Below, one piece after another: positions 54,655 to 63,601 of a DNA stretch of 64,000 nt; position 1 is the stretch's first letter; each line of letters starts with the position of its first letter. This stretch comes from an uncultured Draconibacterium sp. Its GTDB lineage: Bacteria; Bacteroidota; Bacteroidia; Bacteroidales; Prolixibacteraceae. The notes under the pieces were generated by a model. The model did not search any database, was not told the DNA's origin, and saw only the letters and a list, made by a program, of their open reading frames with translations. Where the stretch lies: NCBI RefSeq assembly GCF_963675065.1, contig NZ_OY775906.1:1590001-1654000 (forward strand). Direction: 5' to 3'. The position numbers and the translations under genes are program-made.

Positions 54655-55581
54655 CTAAAATCCTTTCGACCTCCCCTTTTTTCTCCTTTTAATCTTTGGT
54701 TTTGTTAACTTAGTCGATTGACTGTTACGCTCCACCGACCGATTCAAATCCCTTGCAATAACTCCAACCTTGGTTAAATCAATATTCTGAGATTTATCGA
54801 ATTTTTGTTGCTTCCCCTCCGTTTCTTGTTCTGCCAACCTGTTTTCTTTGGAATAAAATTTAGGTTTATTTTTAAAATTCGACAATCGAATGGGATAACG
54901 TGCTGGTTTGCCATCATTGCCCAGAACCACTACGATGTGGCCTCTTCCTGATTTTTGAACCTCAACCTTAAAAGTTAGCAAGGCCTGATCATACAGATTT
55001 TTACTGGTAAGTTCATCCAATCCGTTTAAATGCTTAAACAGATTCTCCAGGTTTTCCTTGATATTTTTGCTGCGAGCTGAAAAACGAAAGTTGATCTCCT
55101 GAGGTTTTTCTTTTTGTGGCAGATTGTACTTTTCTTCCAACTGATGTAGAAAACGTTGCATTTTAATCCTTTCGAAATTATCCTTGATCTTTTGATGTGT
55201 TACACAATCAATTCGCGTTGAGACGACATGAAAGTGAACACGTTCTAAATCTTCGTGGCGGTACACAAAATAAGGCTGATGTCCATAGCCCATGTGCTCC
55301 ATCATATTTTCAATTTCCTGTTTAATTGTGGCATCGTTAAGAATTTTATAATCTTCTGTTGAGGGATTAAACGATACATGAAAACACTTATTCCAGGCAC
55401 GGGGATTTTCATCTTCGATATCCAGCAAGATCTTCAGGCGGTGATGTTCATCGTAGTTAAACGGATTAGCTGACTTGGTGTTTTTAAAATGGAAAAGTGT
55501 GGCAACTCCTTCGTTTACCTTCTTTTCATTGTACATCACCACGTTCTCAGTATAAGCACTCTTATGCAACACGATTACCAT
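54655..55581 (-). CDS. Relaxase (MobP-like, Bacteroidota MobB type)
   Basis: The relaxase nicks oriT and leads the transferred strand into the recipient. The 308-residue protein has the relaxase fold with a histidine pair at His116 and His118 (RVHFHVVSTRID), KCFHVSFNPS (about 62-71) and an N-terminal Tyr near residue 10 (SAYTENVVMY) that could be catalytic. A Lys/Arg-rich C-terminus ends in KIKRRKKGRSKGF. It follows the accessory gene by 22 bases. Confidence 0.88.
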   Translation of the reverse strand: MVIVLHKSAYTENVVMYNEKKVNEGVATLFHFKNTKSANPFNYDEHHRLKILLDIEDENPRAWNKCFHVSFNPSTEDYKILNDATIKQEIENMMEHMGYGHQPYFVYRHEDLERVHFHVVSTRIDCVTHQKIKDNFERIKMQRFLHQLEEKYNLPQKEKPQEINFRFSARSKNIKENLENLFKHLNGLDELTSKNLYDQALLTFKVEVQKSGRGHIVVVLGNDGKPARYPIRLSNFKNKPKFYSKENRLAEQETEGKQQKFDKSQNIDLTKVGVIARDLNRSVERNSQSTKLTKPKIKRRKKGRSKGF

Positions 55582-55603
55582 TAGCCAAAATTTAATTCGG
55601 ATT

Positions 55604-55981
55604 TTATCGGATTAGATCCATGTATTTCTGAAGGGAAGAAAAACACTTTTTAAGTTCCTGTTGTACCCTGTCCATTGTATGGCGGTCGGCAGATGTGAGC
55701 TTATTGTTCTTTTTAGTATTAATCTGTTTTGCCACCTGATTTAAATTTATCCCAATTTTGTTTAGGTTAAAATCCAGGCTTTTGATCAGGGTGGTAAATT
55801 CGGGGGAGACTTCTATCTTTTTAATTTCACGGTGGCGCATAACCTTTGCCCGAAAAAAATTACTCAGGTTTTTATAGCCTTCTCTATTGCACCGGTCGCA
55901 AAGTAATTTCTTTTCCAAGGGAGTAAAACGAACACGGACCGCTTCTGTTTTTTTAACTCTCGGATTCCTGTTTAGAGACAT
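55604..55981 (-). CDS. Mobilisation accessory protein (MobC/MobA-like)
   Basis: The 125-residue basic protein has a ribbon-helix-helix-like start (KTEAVRVRFTPLEKKLL) and a MobC-type segment (LSNFFRAKVMRH, KSLDFNLNKIGINLNQVAKQ). Such proteins bind oriT and help the relaxase. It is upstream of the relaxase gene and downstream of an inverted-repeat-rich spacer, the usual place for oriT. Confidence 0.85.
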   Translation of the reverse strand: MSLNRNPRVKKTEAVRVRFTPLEKKLLCDRCNREGYKNLSNFFRAKVMRHREIKKIEVSPEFTTLIKSLDFNLNKIGINLNQVAKQINTKKNNKLTSADRHTMDRVQQELKKCFSSLQKYMDLIR

Positions 55982-55989
55982 GGATTCTA

Positions 55990-56150
55990 AATGTTAACTG
56001 TTAAGACTTTAATTCGCAGAATTAATCAAGCTTTTAATCACCAGATTAAAAGTCCCTGCCGGACAGGCACAAGCGATTTTGTGAAACAAAATCACATCTT
56101 GCCAACCCCTCCCCCACCAGCTATAGCAAGGACTTCGGGCTTGCAAGAAG
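55990..56150. other. Candidate oriT: cluster of inverted repeats
   Basis: Five inverted repeats lie in 140 bases upstream of the mobilisation genes. They are TTAATTC/GAATTAA (56009-56025), CTTTTAATC/GATTAAAAG (56031-56052), CCTG/CAGG (56055-56067), GATTTTGT/ACAAAATC (56075-56093) and GCAAG/CTTGC (56126-56144). Position and structure fit an origin of transfer. The nick site cannot be given. Confidence 0.6.
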
Positions 56151-56206
56151 AAAGAGAAACAGTTTTTCCTGTTCCCCTTTCAAAATTCAAATCAACCGGA
56201 TTTAGG

Positions 56207-56887
56207 CTAACCAACTTTTTGTTTAGCCCCTTTTGTTTTTGTCTGTTTTTCGTTTTGTTCTTCAGTGAGTTTTTTCTCCTGCTTAAAACCGGAAAAGTTG
56301 ATGCTTCGATTGGCTGCATCCACCTGGAGTGATGCGCCAAATTTTTGTCCGTTTCTACCGGTCATTTTATCCAGAAATACTTTTTTACCGGCTGCCAGCT
56401 TTTGCTTTTGTTCTTCAGACAAAGTCGCACCCTTAATTTTATCAGGTACCTTAATATTACTCGTACGCAGCGGAATCAGTTCATTTGTTTTCGGATCTAT
56501 AGCCATATAATACTGATCCTTTTTCCCATCAATCCCCTTCAGTTCAATGGTTTTCCCCAGATTCTTATCCTTTAGCAAGGCATTTCTTTCTTCCTCGGTA
56601 AACTTGTGTCCCATAAATTTTTCAGGGATATTCAGGCGCTGAATGGGATGCACCTTTACATTAACCGCACCGTCTTCTCCTTTCTGAAGTCGTAGTTTAG
56701 CCGGAATCCGAAATTCCTGGTCATTGATTTTAGCATTTACCGTATACAGTTTATCTGAACGGTAGCCATTCAAAAAAGCATTCAGTTCCTGTGGTTCCAT
56801 GCGGTTTACAAATTCCTTGTCTACACCCACTTTTTCCAGTTTGTCAAAAGGGATCTCTTCTTTTTTAATTCTTGTACTTTGTTCCAT
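56207..56887 (-). CDS. DUF4099/DUF3945 domain protein of conjugative elements
   Basis: The 226-residue protein is of a type found near mobilisation genes in Bacteroidota elements. An N-terminal DUF4099-like part (about 10-80, FDKLEKVGVDKEFVNRM) is followed by DUF3945-like repeats (about 82-200: PEKFMGHKFTEEERNALL and PDKIKGATLSEEQKQKLAAG) and a Lys-rich tail. Its function is unknown. It lies 36 bases after the coupling-protein stop and before the oriT candidate. Confidence 0.82.
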   Translation of the reverse strand: MEQSTRIKKEEIPFDKLEKVGVDKEFVNRMEPQELNAFLNGYRSDKLYTVNAKINDQEFRIPAKLRLQKGEDGAVNVKVHPIQRLNIPEKFMGHKFTEEERNALLKDKNLGKTIELKGIDGKKDQYYMAIDPKTNELIPLRTSNIKVPDKIKGATLSEEQKQKLAAGKKVFLDKMTGRNGQKFGASLQVDAANRSINFSGFKQEKKLTEEQNEKQTKTKGAKQKVG

Positions 56888-56923
56888 ACTTATTAATTTT
56901 AATAGGTGAATAATTACTGGTGA

Positions 56924-58855
56924 CTATTTTGAGTCCTTACTGATTTCCAAAAGGATTTTACTGATATCATTACAGATCCGGGTGCGGTTATTTTCTAAGA
57001 GTGCCTGCAGGTCGTCGATTTTATATACTTCGGGGATCTCCTTATAATTCCGTTCTTCCTTTTCAATTTGGTCTGTATCCACGTCAATCAGGCAGTTAAA
57101 ATTGCGCTGACCAACCTGCTGCCCAAAATTATCGGCCACTTGCCCCACCATATATCCCTGTGGCAGCGTAGCTATCTTACCCTCCGGCACCAAAAAATCC
57201 ATTTGAGTTGAGAAAGTTGATGACTGGGTATTGCGGTTGATATTTATGGACTGACGTTCCTGCAATATTTTTCCCATACGACTCTGAATAAATCGGGCTG
57301 TCTCTCCTACCGACTGACCGGCAAATGCATTTCCGATGTTGGTAAGAATAGCATTGGCCTGTTCTTTTCCGTAATCCCGAATCAGCTGATCGATGGTTTG
57401 TATGCCCAGCAGCGTAGAAATTTTATTACTCCGTGCCGTGGCAATCAAAGTGTCCAGCCCACGAAAATATATGGTTGGTAACTCATCAAAAATCAATGAG
57501 GTTTTCAGCTGGTCTTTGCGGTTGATCACTTTCAACATCCGGGTAATAAAGAGAGAGAGTACAGCCCCATACATTTCAATGCGAAGGGGATTATTGGCCA
57601 GGCAAACTACCTTTGGTCGCTCAGGATTATTAATATCCAGCGAAAAATCATTACCCGAGCAGATCCAGTAGATATCTTTACTAATGATCTTTGAGATCGC
57701 GATCTTTAAACTCCCAAGTTGTCCTTCCAGTTGTTCATTGGCTCCCCGCTTGTGTGCGTTAATAAAAGGATTAATGATATTCACCACATCCTTTTCCTGC
57801 GAAAGCACTTCAAACAGATCGTCGTATTCCAATTGCAGCAATTCAATGGCATGTGGTAAGGTGCAATATTCCCCGTCCTTGTACTTTTTCAGGAACCAGA
57901 TCACTGCAGCAAAAAAGGTAACTGCCGATTCCGAAAAGAACTCTCCCTGCTTACGAATCCATTCGCGGTTAAGGTTATAGAGTACCGTCCGTGAAGATTC
58001 AAAAGCATCAATGGGACTTTCCATCAGTTCCGGTGCCAGTGGATTACAGCGATAAGATTTTCGGATATCATCAAAATTGATGACATAAAACCTGGATTGC
58101 TCCGGTAGTTTCTTATTCTTCTGAGCCTTTAGAAAGTGATTGTAAGCCACTCCAGACAGATCAGGAAACTTAAAATCATAAACACACATGCAGAATCCCT
58201 TATCCAGATGTTGTTTGATAAAGGGAAGTACTACAGAATAAGATTTTCCTGATCCCGGTGTTCCGATCACAATGGTTCCCCGAAAGGGATTGATTACGTT
58301 GATCCAACCTTCATGTTGTTTGTTCCGGTATTGATAAATGGTTTCCAGGTTGATGGAATACTCATTTTCTTCATAGCCTTGTTCCTGGGGAAAGCTTTCA
58401 TTTTCCAGGTTAAAGCGATCTTTCATCAGGTTCACATTGATCAGTTTGGAGATGTTATCAAAACCAATATTCAGGAACACAAAACCAAAAAATGACAACA
58501 GTAAATACGCCAAAGGAACGGTAACGATAAGCAACAGACTTTCCCAATACATCAGCAGGCCGGTAAGTACCTGCAAAACGATGGAAGAAACTTTCAGGTC
58601 CCGGTCCTTTTTCGCTTTGGTACCTATACATGTGATAGACAGAAAAGCAATACATACTGTTTTTGCCCATAAAGTGTTGGCAAAAAACTGAATCTGAAGT
58701 ATCTTTTCCAGTACCATGGAAAACTCAGGGATATAGATTCCTTGTTCCCTGAACCATACCAACTGATCGATGTATAAGGACAGAAACAGCAGCAGGTAAG
58801 AAAAAAACCTGAAACCTTCATGGAGACGTTGTAATTCCCTGGATTCGTTAAGCAT
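56924..58855 (-). CDS. VirD4/TraG-type type IV coupling protein
   Basis: The coupling protein links the relaxosome to the secretion channel and pumps DNA with ATP. The 643-residue protein has two or more N-terminal membrane segments (about 15-35, 45-65, 95-135). Walker A lies near residues 198-205 (GTPGSGKS, Lys204), Walker B in SLIFDELPTIYF, and the family-typical NIGNAFAGQSVGETAR follows. It is downstream of traN in the same direction (35-base gap). In CTnDOT-type elements the coupling protein is usually coded near the mob genes, as here. Confidence 0.92.
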   Translation of the reverse strand: MLNESRELQRLHEGFRFFSYLLLFLSLYIDQLVWFREQGIYIPEFSMVLEKILQIQFFANTLWAKTVCIAFLSITCIGTKAKKDRDLKVSSIVLQVLTGLLMYWESLLLIVTVPLAYLLLSFFGFVFLNIGFDNISKLINVNLMKDRFNLENESFPQEQGYEENEYSINLETIYQYRNKQHEGWINVINPFRGTIVIGTPGSGKSYSVVLPFIKQHLDKGFCMCVYDFKFPDLSGVAYNHFLKAQKNKKLPEQSRFYVINFDDIRKSYRCNPLAPELMESPIDAFESSRTVLYNLNREWIRKQGEFFSESAVTFFAAVIWFLKKYKDGEYCTLPHAIELLQLEYDDLFEVLSQEKDVVNIINPFINAHKRGANEQLEGQLGSLKIAISKIISKDIYWICSGNDFSLDINNPERPKVVCLANNPLRIEMYGAVLSLFITRMLKVINRKDQLKTSLIFDELPTIYFRGLDTLIATARSNKISTLLGIQTIDQLIRDYGKEQANAILTNIGNAFAGQSVGETARFIQSRMGKILQERQSININRNTQSSTFSTQMDFLVPEGKIATLPQGYMVGQVADNFGQQVGQRNFNCLIDVDTDQIEKEERNYKEIPEVYKIDDLQALLENNRTRICNDISKILLEISKDSK

Positions 58856-58890
58856 TTTCTGGAAGATTAGAATAATAGAAGATCAGAATA

Positions 58891-59691
58891 CTAGAATGAG
58901 TTAGCTTTCAGGATGGCTTTGTTTTTCACCTCCAGCGTTAGTTTCCTTCCGGTATTCCCAAGGGCTTTTTCCAACAGTTCGATCTTTAAAATGCGTTTAT
59001 CGGGAACAATAAACTTGGGCAATACAACGACTTCCCGAAGTGTGGTTTTAGCAGGAATGCGCTCCCATTTATAATGCCGGTACAATTCTTCCACCTGGTA
59101 TTCCTGCGCATTAGTGGCTTTTACCTGCTTCCTGTCATCGATCCACCAGTGAATGGCCTCCATATCCAGAATGATATTAGTGGTGTTGGTGATTTCCAGT
59201 TCAAAGAATAGCAGGTCTTGTTTTAGATAGAGATTTCGTAAACGAAAAATAATACCGTCTTTTTTGGTTCTTGTCTGAATCGGTTTTTGGGTGCATTCCC
59301 GAAGGATCTGGCTGCAAAGTTCTTTTAGCAGGTATTCCGGAACCGGGCCAATTTTTAGATCCCCGGCTTTCTCCCCATGAAAATCTTCCAGTTTAAAGGA
59401 GATCTTGTTGGTATCTGAATACTTTACAAACAGGGAATAAGAACGGTTGGCACTCACTACTGTCAGTGAAGATTCACCTTCAAAATCATCCACGGCTTTT
59501 ACCCTTACCATATTGAGCTGCTCAGGAACTACCTCCGCAATCAGCTTATCCGGATCACCCACCTGCAGATAGGTAATTTTTTCTTCGGCGATCAGGTGTG
59601 TGGTTTTGTTTTGACAGATTTCTATTTGATTCTGGGCATATCCTGCCAGTGAAAAAAGAAAGAATGCGATGATAAATATTGTTTGTTTCAT
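58891..59691 (-). CDS. traN: TraN, VirB9-like conjugation protein (DUF4138)
   Basis: The 266-residue protein has a signal peptide (about 1-19, ending AGYAQ) and a VirB9-like beta domain, the DUF4138 group annotated TraN in Bacteroidota conjugative transposons. KITYLQVGDPDKLIAEVVPE, NMVRVKAVDDF and the late IVPDKRILKIELLEKALGNT support this. It would form part of the outer-membrane-side channel with TraM. It follows traM by 5 bases. Confidence 0.87.
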   Translation of the reverse strand: MKQTIFIIAFFLFSLAGYAQNQIEICQNKTTHLIAEEKITYLQVGDPDKLIAEVVPEQLNMVRVKAVDDFEGESSLTVVSANRSYSLFVKYSDTNKISFKLEDFHGEKAGDLKIGPVPEYLLKELCSQILRECTQKPIQTRTKKDGIIFRLRNLYLKQDLLFFELEITNTTNIILDMEAIHWWIDDRKQVKATNAQEYQVEELYRHYKWERIPAKTTLREVVVLPKFIVPDKRILKIELLEKALGNTGRKLTLEVKNKAILKANSF

Positions 59692-59696
59692 GACGA

Positions 59697-60842
59697 TTAT
59701 TTTTGATTGATGATATAAATCCGAGTGTTTTTTTTGACGGTTACTTTTTTCAGGCGTACCCGTTTGAGCATGGTTTGGGCAGCCCGGTCGGCTGCACGGA
59801 TTCCGGTATAAGTCAACGGATTATTCGTAACGCCCATCAGCGAAGAGGTATTGGTAGAAGCACCCACTTCCTGATAAACTTTTCGGGCAGCATTATCCGG
59901 CACATACAACCCTTCCAGTCCATCCAGATCACAGACCGTAAGTTTTACCGGGACAAAAGAATTTTCTACTGGTAATTGTGTGATCTCAATCAGCAGCCGT
60001 TCATTTTTGATCTGGCAAACTCCGTAGATAAAGCTGTTTTTAGGTATCGACTGTCCACTGATTTGGGTGTCTTCCAGTAAGCGTAGTTTTACCCGGTTAC
60101 CGTTGAGCACCGTTGTTGTTTCATAGATCTCAGCTTTTATAGGCGGAGTATTTATTGGCTCTTCCCTTTTGAATCCTGATGATCGTTTTTTCTCCAGGGT
60201 AAAGGACCGGTTTTGTATGGCTTCAATCTGTTGCAGTCTTCCCTGTGCCTGTTGCAGATAAAAATTTAGGGAATCGTTTTTACGACTGAGCAAGACGTTT
60301 TTATCTATGATCTCATCCAGTTCTTCAATTCCGGTTGTCGGCGTTACTGATTTTGTTGTTTCCGCATGTATCTTAACTACAGGTTTTATAGGCTTACTCT
60401 GGTATTGGGGAGATGTTTTTTTTCCACTCTTTCGAACTTCCGGTTTTCCTTGTAGTTCCTGTTGTACCAGCTTTTCTTTATTTCGGATATGAGCAAGGAT
60501 TTCTTTCTGATCGGCATTTTCATCCAACATGGTGTTGTCCTGCTCCATTGTATCCGGATTACTTACTTCTTCCTGCTTCGTTGTATCATTTACGTCGACC
60601 TCAGGCACCTGTGCCACTTGTGATTCATCCTTCTGATAAGCTTCCATTTTATCGTAGATTTCAATGGAATTATCGGCATCCGGCAGGTCATAGTTTATTC
60701 CTTTACCCGGAGACTGTGCAAGCTTCTCCTTTTCCTCTTGAGCTCCTCCACCACCCAATACCCAGAAGATCAAAATCACAAAGGGCAATAATGCCAGTGG
60801 AAGGATAAACAGCGCCTTATTTTTTATCAAAATTTTCTTCAT
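59697..60842 (-). CDS. traM: TraM, VirB10-like conjugation protein
   Basis: The 381-residue protein has an N-terminal membrane segment (about 10-30), a long Pro/Gln/Glu-rich periplasm-spanning linker (about 35-220), and a C-terminal beta domain (about 240-375; VKLRLLEDTQISGQSIPKN, IYGVCQI, VYQEVGASTNTSS). This is the VirB10-like TraM layout. Its start overlaps the end of traL by 26 bases, suggesting translational coupling. Confidence 0.87.
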   Translation of the reverse strand: MKKILIKNKALFILPLALLPFVILIFWVLGGGGAQEEKEKLAQSPGKGINYDLPDADNSIEIYDKMEAYQKDESQVAQVPEVDVNDTTKQEEVSNPDTMEQDNTMLDENADQKEILAHIRNKEKLVQQELQGKPEVRKSGKKTSPQYQSKPIKPVVKIHAETTKSVTPTTGIEELDEIIDKNVLLSRKNDSLNFYLQQAQGRLQQIEAIQNRSFTLEKKRSSGFKREEPINTPPIKAEIYETTTVLNGNRVKLRLLEDTQISGQSIPKNSFIYGVCQIKNERLLIEITQLPVENSFVPVKLTVCDLDGLEGLYVPDNAARKVYQEVGASTNTSSLMGVTNNPLTYTGIRAADRAAQTMLKRVRLKKVTVKKNTRIYIINQK

Positions 60843-61149
60843 TGATGTATGATTTTAATTGGTTTTCAAATGAATCAACGGGCAGCTCAAAAGCAGAATG
60901 GCCAGCGTTTGTTGGTGCATCGATTAACGGTCCGGCCATTGGTGCTTCCACCTGTTGTGGTTTTACCTTTCCGGTCGGGAACCAGATAAAAGAGATGGCA
61001 AACAGGGCAAACAAAAAAGCGGTAATCAATATCCATTTGCTTTTTCGTTTCAAAGGATCAAGGTTTTTGTCTTTATCGTCCAGATCGTTTACCCAGCGGG
61101 TAAAACGGCTGTGATCTTTCGGATTTGGAATGTTGTTTTGATTATTCAT
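60817..61149 (-). CDS. traL: TraL-position small membrane protein
   Basis: The 110-residue protein has one membrane segment (about 40-58, ILITAFLFALFAISFIW) after a charged N-terminus (RFTRWVNDLDDKDKNLDPLK). Size, topology and place between traK and traM match TraL of Bacteroidota conjugative transposons. The symbol is by position more than by motif. Confidence 0.75.
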   Translation of the reverse strand: MNNQNNIPNPKDHSRFTRWVNDLDDKDKNLDPLKRKSKWILITAFLFALFAISFIWFPTGKVKPQQVEAPMAGPLIDAPTNAGHSAFELPVDSFENQLKSYINEENFDKK

Positions 61150-61160
61150 GGTATTAGCTG

Positions 61161-61787
61161 TTAGAATGATTTTCTTCGGATGCTTTCCAGGTCTTTGTTT
61201 TCATCGATCCGCCAGTTTTCCATCAGAAAACCATGCGGATTATTATCCGTCCTGGAGATATTTCTCAGGTAACCGGAGGTCTTTAAGCTGCGGATGGTAA
61301 TGTTGGATTTACGAACGATCTTCTGCTTTCCGATAAATGTGAAACGATAGGGATATGCTGAAAAATCCAGCCGAATGGAATCCGTCTGCAGGGTCATGCT
61401 GATATCAGAAGCGATCACCTGGTTATACAGGTTGTTCTCCTTAAAGGCCTGGTATTGCTCCATGGCACTCCGGTCAGCCAGATACAGGGCTTCCCTGACA
61501 TTGTTTTCGATGTAAGTTTTATCGGGCTCCAGGGTAAAAAACAGCTCATGAAAACGTTTTACATGATCTCTGGCCTCCGCGTCCCTGTTTTCACTGATAT
61601 CTTCCCGAAGGGCGACCAGCAGTGATTTTCCGTTGTCAAGTACATAGATCTTCTCTTTGGAAAGTTCTACCAGCTGCACCGACTCATAGTAGATGTAACT
61701 ACTTACCCCCATCAGCGAAAGGCTGATCAGTACCAGCACGTAAACGATAAAGCGGAACTTACGTTGTATATCAAATTGTTTTTGCAT
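61161..61787 (-). CDS. traK: TraK, VirB8-like conjugation protein
   Basis: The 208-residue protein has an N-terminal membrane segment (about 10-32, RFIVYVLVLISLSLMGVSSY) and a periplasmic domain with HELFFTLEPDKTYIENN, typical of VirB8-like TraK. It follows traJ by 113 bases and precedes traL by 11. Confidence 0.87.
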   Translation of the reverse strand: MQKQFDIQRKFRFIVYVLVLISLSLMGVSSYIYYESVQLVELSKEKIYVLDNGKSLLVALREDISENRDAEARDHVKRFHELFFTLEPDKTYIENNVREALYLADRSAMEQYQAFKENNLYNQVIASDISMTLQTDSIRLDFSAYPYRFTFIGKQKIVRKSNITIRSLKTSGYLRNISRTDNNPHGFLMENWRIDENKDLESIRRKSF

Positions 61788-61900
61788 TTCTTTTTCAGTA
61801 TTGAGATTTTACGTAGTTAGTATTGAGTAATAGCTTCCTGTTTGTTATATCCATGATTGAAAATCAGGAGTTCCTCAATATCCATCACTGTCATTGACCG

Positions 61901-62851
61901 TTATTTCATGGCTCCTTTGGTTATTGCCATCACTGCTGTGGTGCGTACCAGTCTTCCTCCTCCGGAGTTGGTTCCTGAAGCATGGATGATCCATGATGAG
62001 ATTTTGGGGACCATAGCCATACCGATTATTCCACATACCGGCACAATCAGGTTGGAAACAAAAAACAGCTTGGGCTCATAGATCAGCATGGCATTGATCT
62101 GGGCAATTTCCATTTCCAGCACATAGATCAGGATTTCCTGTACGATGGACAGGATCAGCAGGGCAATGGGCAGGTACAAATTGACATTGATAAAGCGGGC
62201 AATCCACTGCAGGTAGTTATCCTGAAAACCATCAAAAATGGAAAGCGCAAACACCAGCGGTCCGAAGATTACCAGCAGCACACAGAATACCGTTCGCAGA
62301 AAAGCAATCAGGTAAACCAAAACCTCAAAAAAGGATTCCAGCAATTGACGCGTGGCATCCATCATATAAAAGTTAATCTGGTTATGTATTGCCCGGCCAC
62401 TAAAAATATTGTAGGTCGTCAGGATCAGGTTTACCCCTTTATCCCAGAGATCGGCTTCCTTTTCTTCGTTCTCATAGAATAGGGGCAGATCTGTTGTCAG
62501 AATGGCCTGTTGCTTGTCCTCCAGCCGCTCTTTTACAATGTGCTTTTTATCGGCATATACGGCCTCCGAAAGATGCGTCAGCCCTTTTGTAGGTGCCAGC
62601 AGTAGATTTACAAATGGTCCCCAGAAAGTGATCACCAGTACCAGTGCAAAAGGCCGTAGCAAGGGCAAAATAGACACCGGATTATCAGCGATCAGCTGCT
62701 CATAAATCCGTTTGGAGATGTAAAAGAAAGCAGCGATCCCGCCAATAGCCCGTGCCATATCCACCAGGATACGTGCATGGTTCACACCGGAATCCACCAG
62801 TGTATCGGTAAAAGCAAAAAAATCATTGGTTGTCAGTACTTGTAATAGCAT
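61901..62851 (-). CDS. traJ: TraJ, VirB6-like conjugation membrane protein
   Basis: The 316-residue protein has about seven membrane segments and begins MLLQVLTTNDFFAFTDTLVD, with IGGIAAFFYISKRIYEQLI and LRPFALVLVITFWGPFVN. These match the VirB6-like TraJ family. It lies between the TraI-position gene (25-base gap) and traK. Confidence 0.88.
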   Translation of the reverse strand: MLLQVLTTNDFFAFTDTLVDSGVNHARILVDMARAIGGIAAFFYISKRIYEQLIADNPVSILPLLRPFALVLVITFWGPFVNLLLAPTKGLTHLSEAVYADKKHIVKERLEDKQQAILTTDLPLFYENEEKEADLWDKGVNLILTTYNIFSGRAIHNQINFYMMDATRQLLESFFEVLVYLIAFLRTVFCVLLVIFGPLVFALSIFDGFQDNYLQWIARFINVNLYLPIALLILSIVQEILIYVLEMEIAQINAMLIYEPKLFFVSNLIVPVCGIIGMAMVPKISSWIIHASGTNSGGGRLVRTTAVMAITKGAMK

Positions 62852-62876
62852 ACTTTTTCTGTTAATCGGTTAACTG

Positions 62877-63587
62877 TTATTTGCTTAAAAAGGAATAGCT
62901 CAACGACTGATTAGAGAAGCTGTTAAAAAAGAGTAGTTTGCCGTGGGTATAATCCAGTTCCCCCAGTAGTTTCCAAAGCTCCTTACTGATCACTGTAAAA
63001 GCATCGAGCTTGCGGCCATGATCGGTCTGAAAGAGGTTTACCATTAAAAACTCCATCAACAGCTGATCGGCTTCTTTCTCATAAATCGAATAAATTTTTC
63101 CGGAGTTACTCAGTCCTCCAAGTTTGTTTACCTTTTGATAGAGTTTTATAAACTGTGCTGCCAGGTTGTAGATATCACTCAGTTCGTCCGAACGGGCATC
63201 AAATAATTTATCACTGATCTGTTGAGTGAAGTCCGTATTGACTTTTATTCCTTCGGTTTCTTTTTGTCTGCCATTCATCTGACTGCGTTCTATGGCCTTG
63301 GCGACCAATCGCAAAAGACCGGTTTTTAGCTGTCCGGCAATCTCTCCGCCATCGGTAACCGGCAGTGCTCCCACTTCCACATAATAATGCGTTGGCCAGG
63401 TACGAACAAAAACATGAGGAATGGGAATCAGCCAGCCGGTAAATGCAATAAACGTAAGCGGATAAGTGCCTTCCATTTCCGGATAGTAACCGTGCCAGGG
63501 TTTGATTTCAATAAGCTGTGCTTTTGAATGTTCTGCTGCAGCAAAAAGCAGCAGAACCAATACTATCAATTTAAATAATCGTTTCAT
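62877..63587 (-). CDS. Exported conjugation protein at the TraI position
   Basis: The 236-residue protein has a signal peptide (about 1-23, ending SKAQ) and a soluble, partly helical mature part with FIAFTGWLIPIPHVFVRTWP and a C-terminal KLLFFNSFSNQSLSYSF. It occupies the place of TraI next to traJ, but I do not recognise the family motif, so function is inferred from position only. Confidence 0.65.
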   Translation of the reverse strand: MKRLFKLIVLVLLLFAAAEHSKAQLIEIKPWHGYYPEMEGTYPLTFIAFTGWLIPIPHVFVRTWPTHYYVEVGALPVTDGGEIAGQLKTGLLRLVAKAIERSQMNGRQKETEGIKVNTDFTQQISDKLFDARSDELSDIYNLAAQFIKLYQKVNKLGGLSNSGKIYSIYEKEADQLLMEFLMVNLFQTDHGRKLDAFTVISKELWKLLGELDYTHGKLLFFNSFSNQSLSYSFLSK

Positions 63588-63601
63588 TGATTTTTGTTTT
63601 G

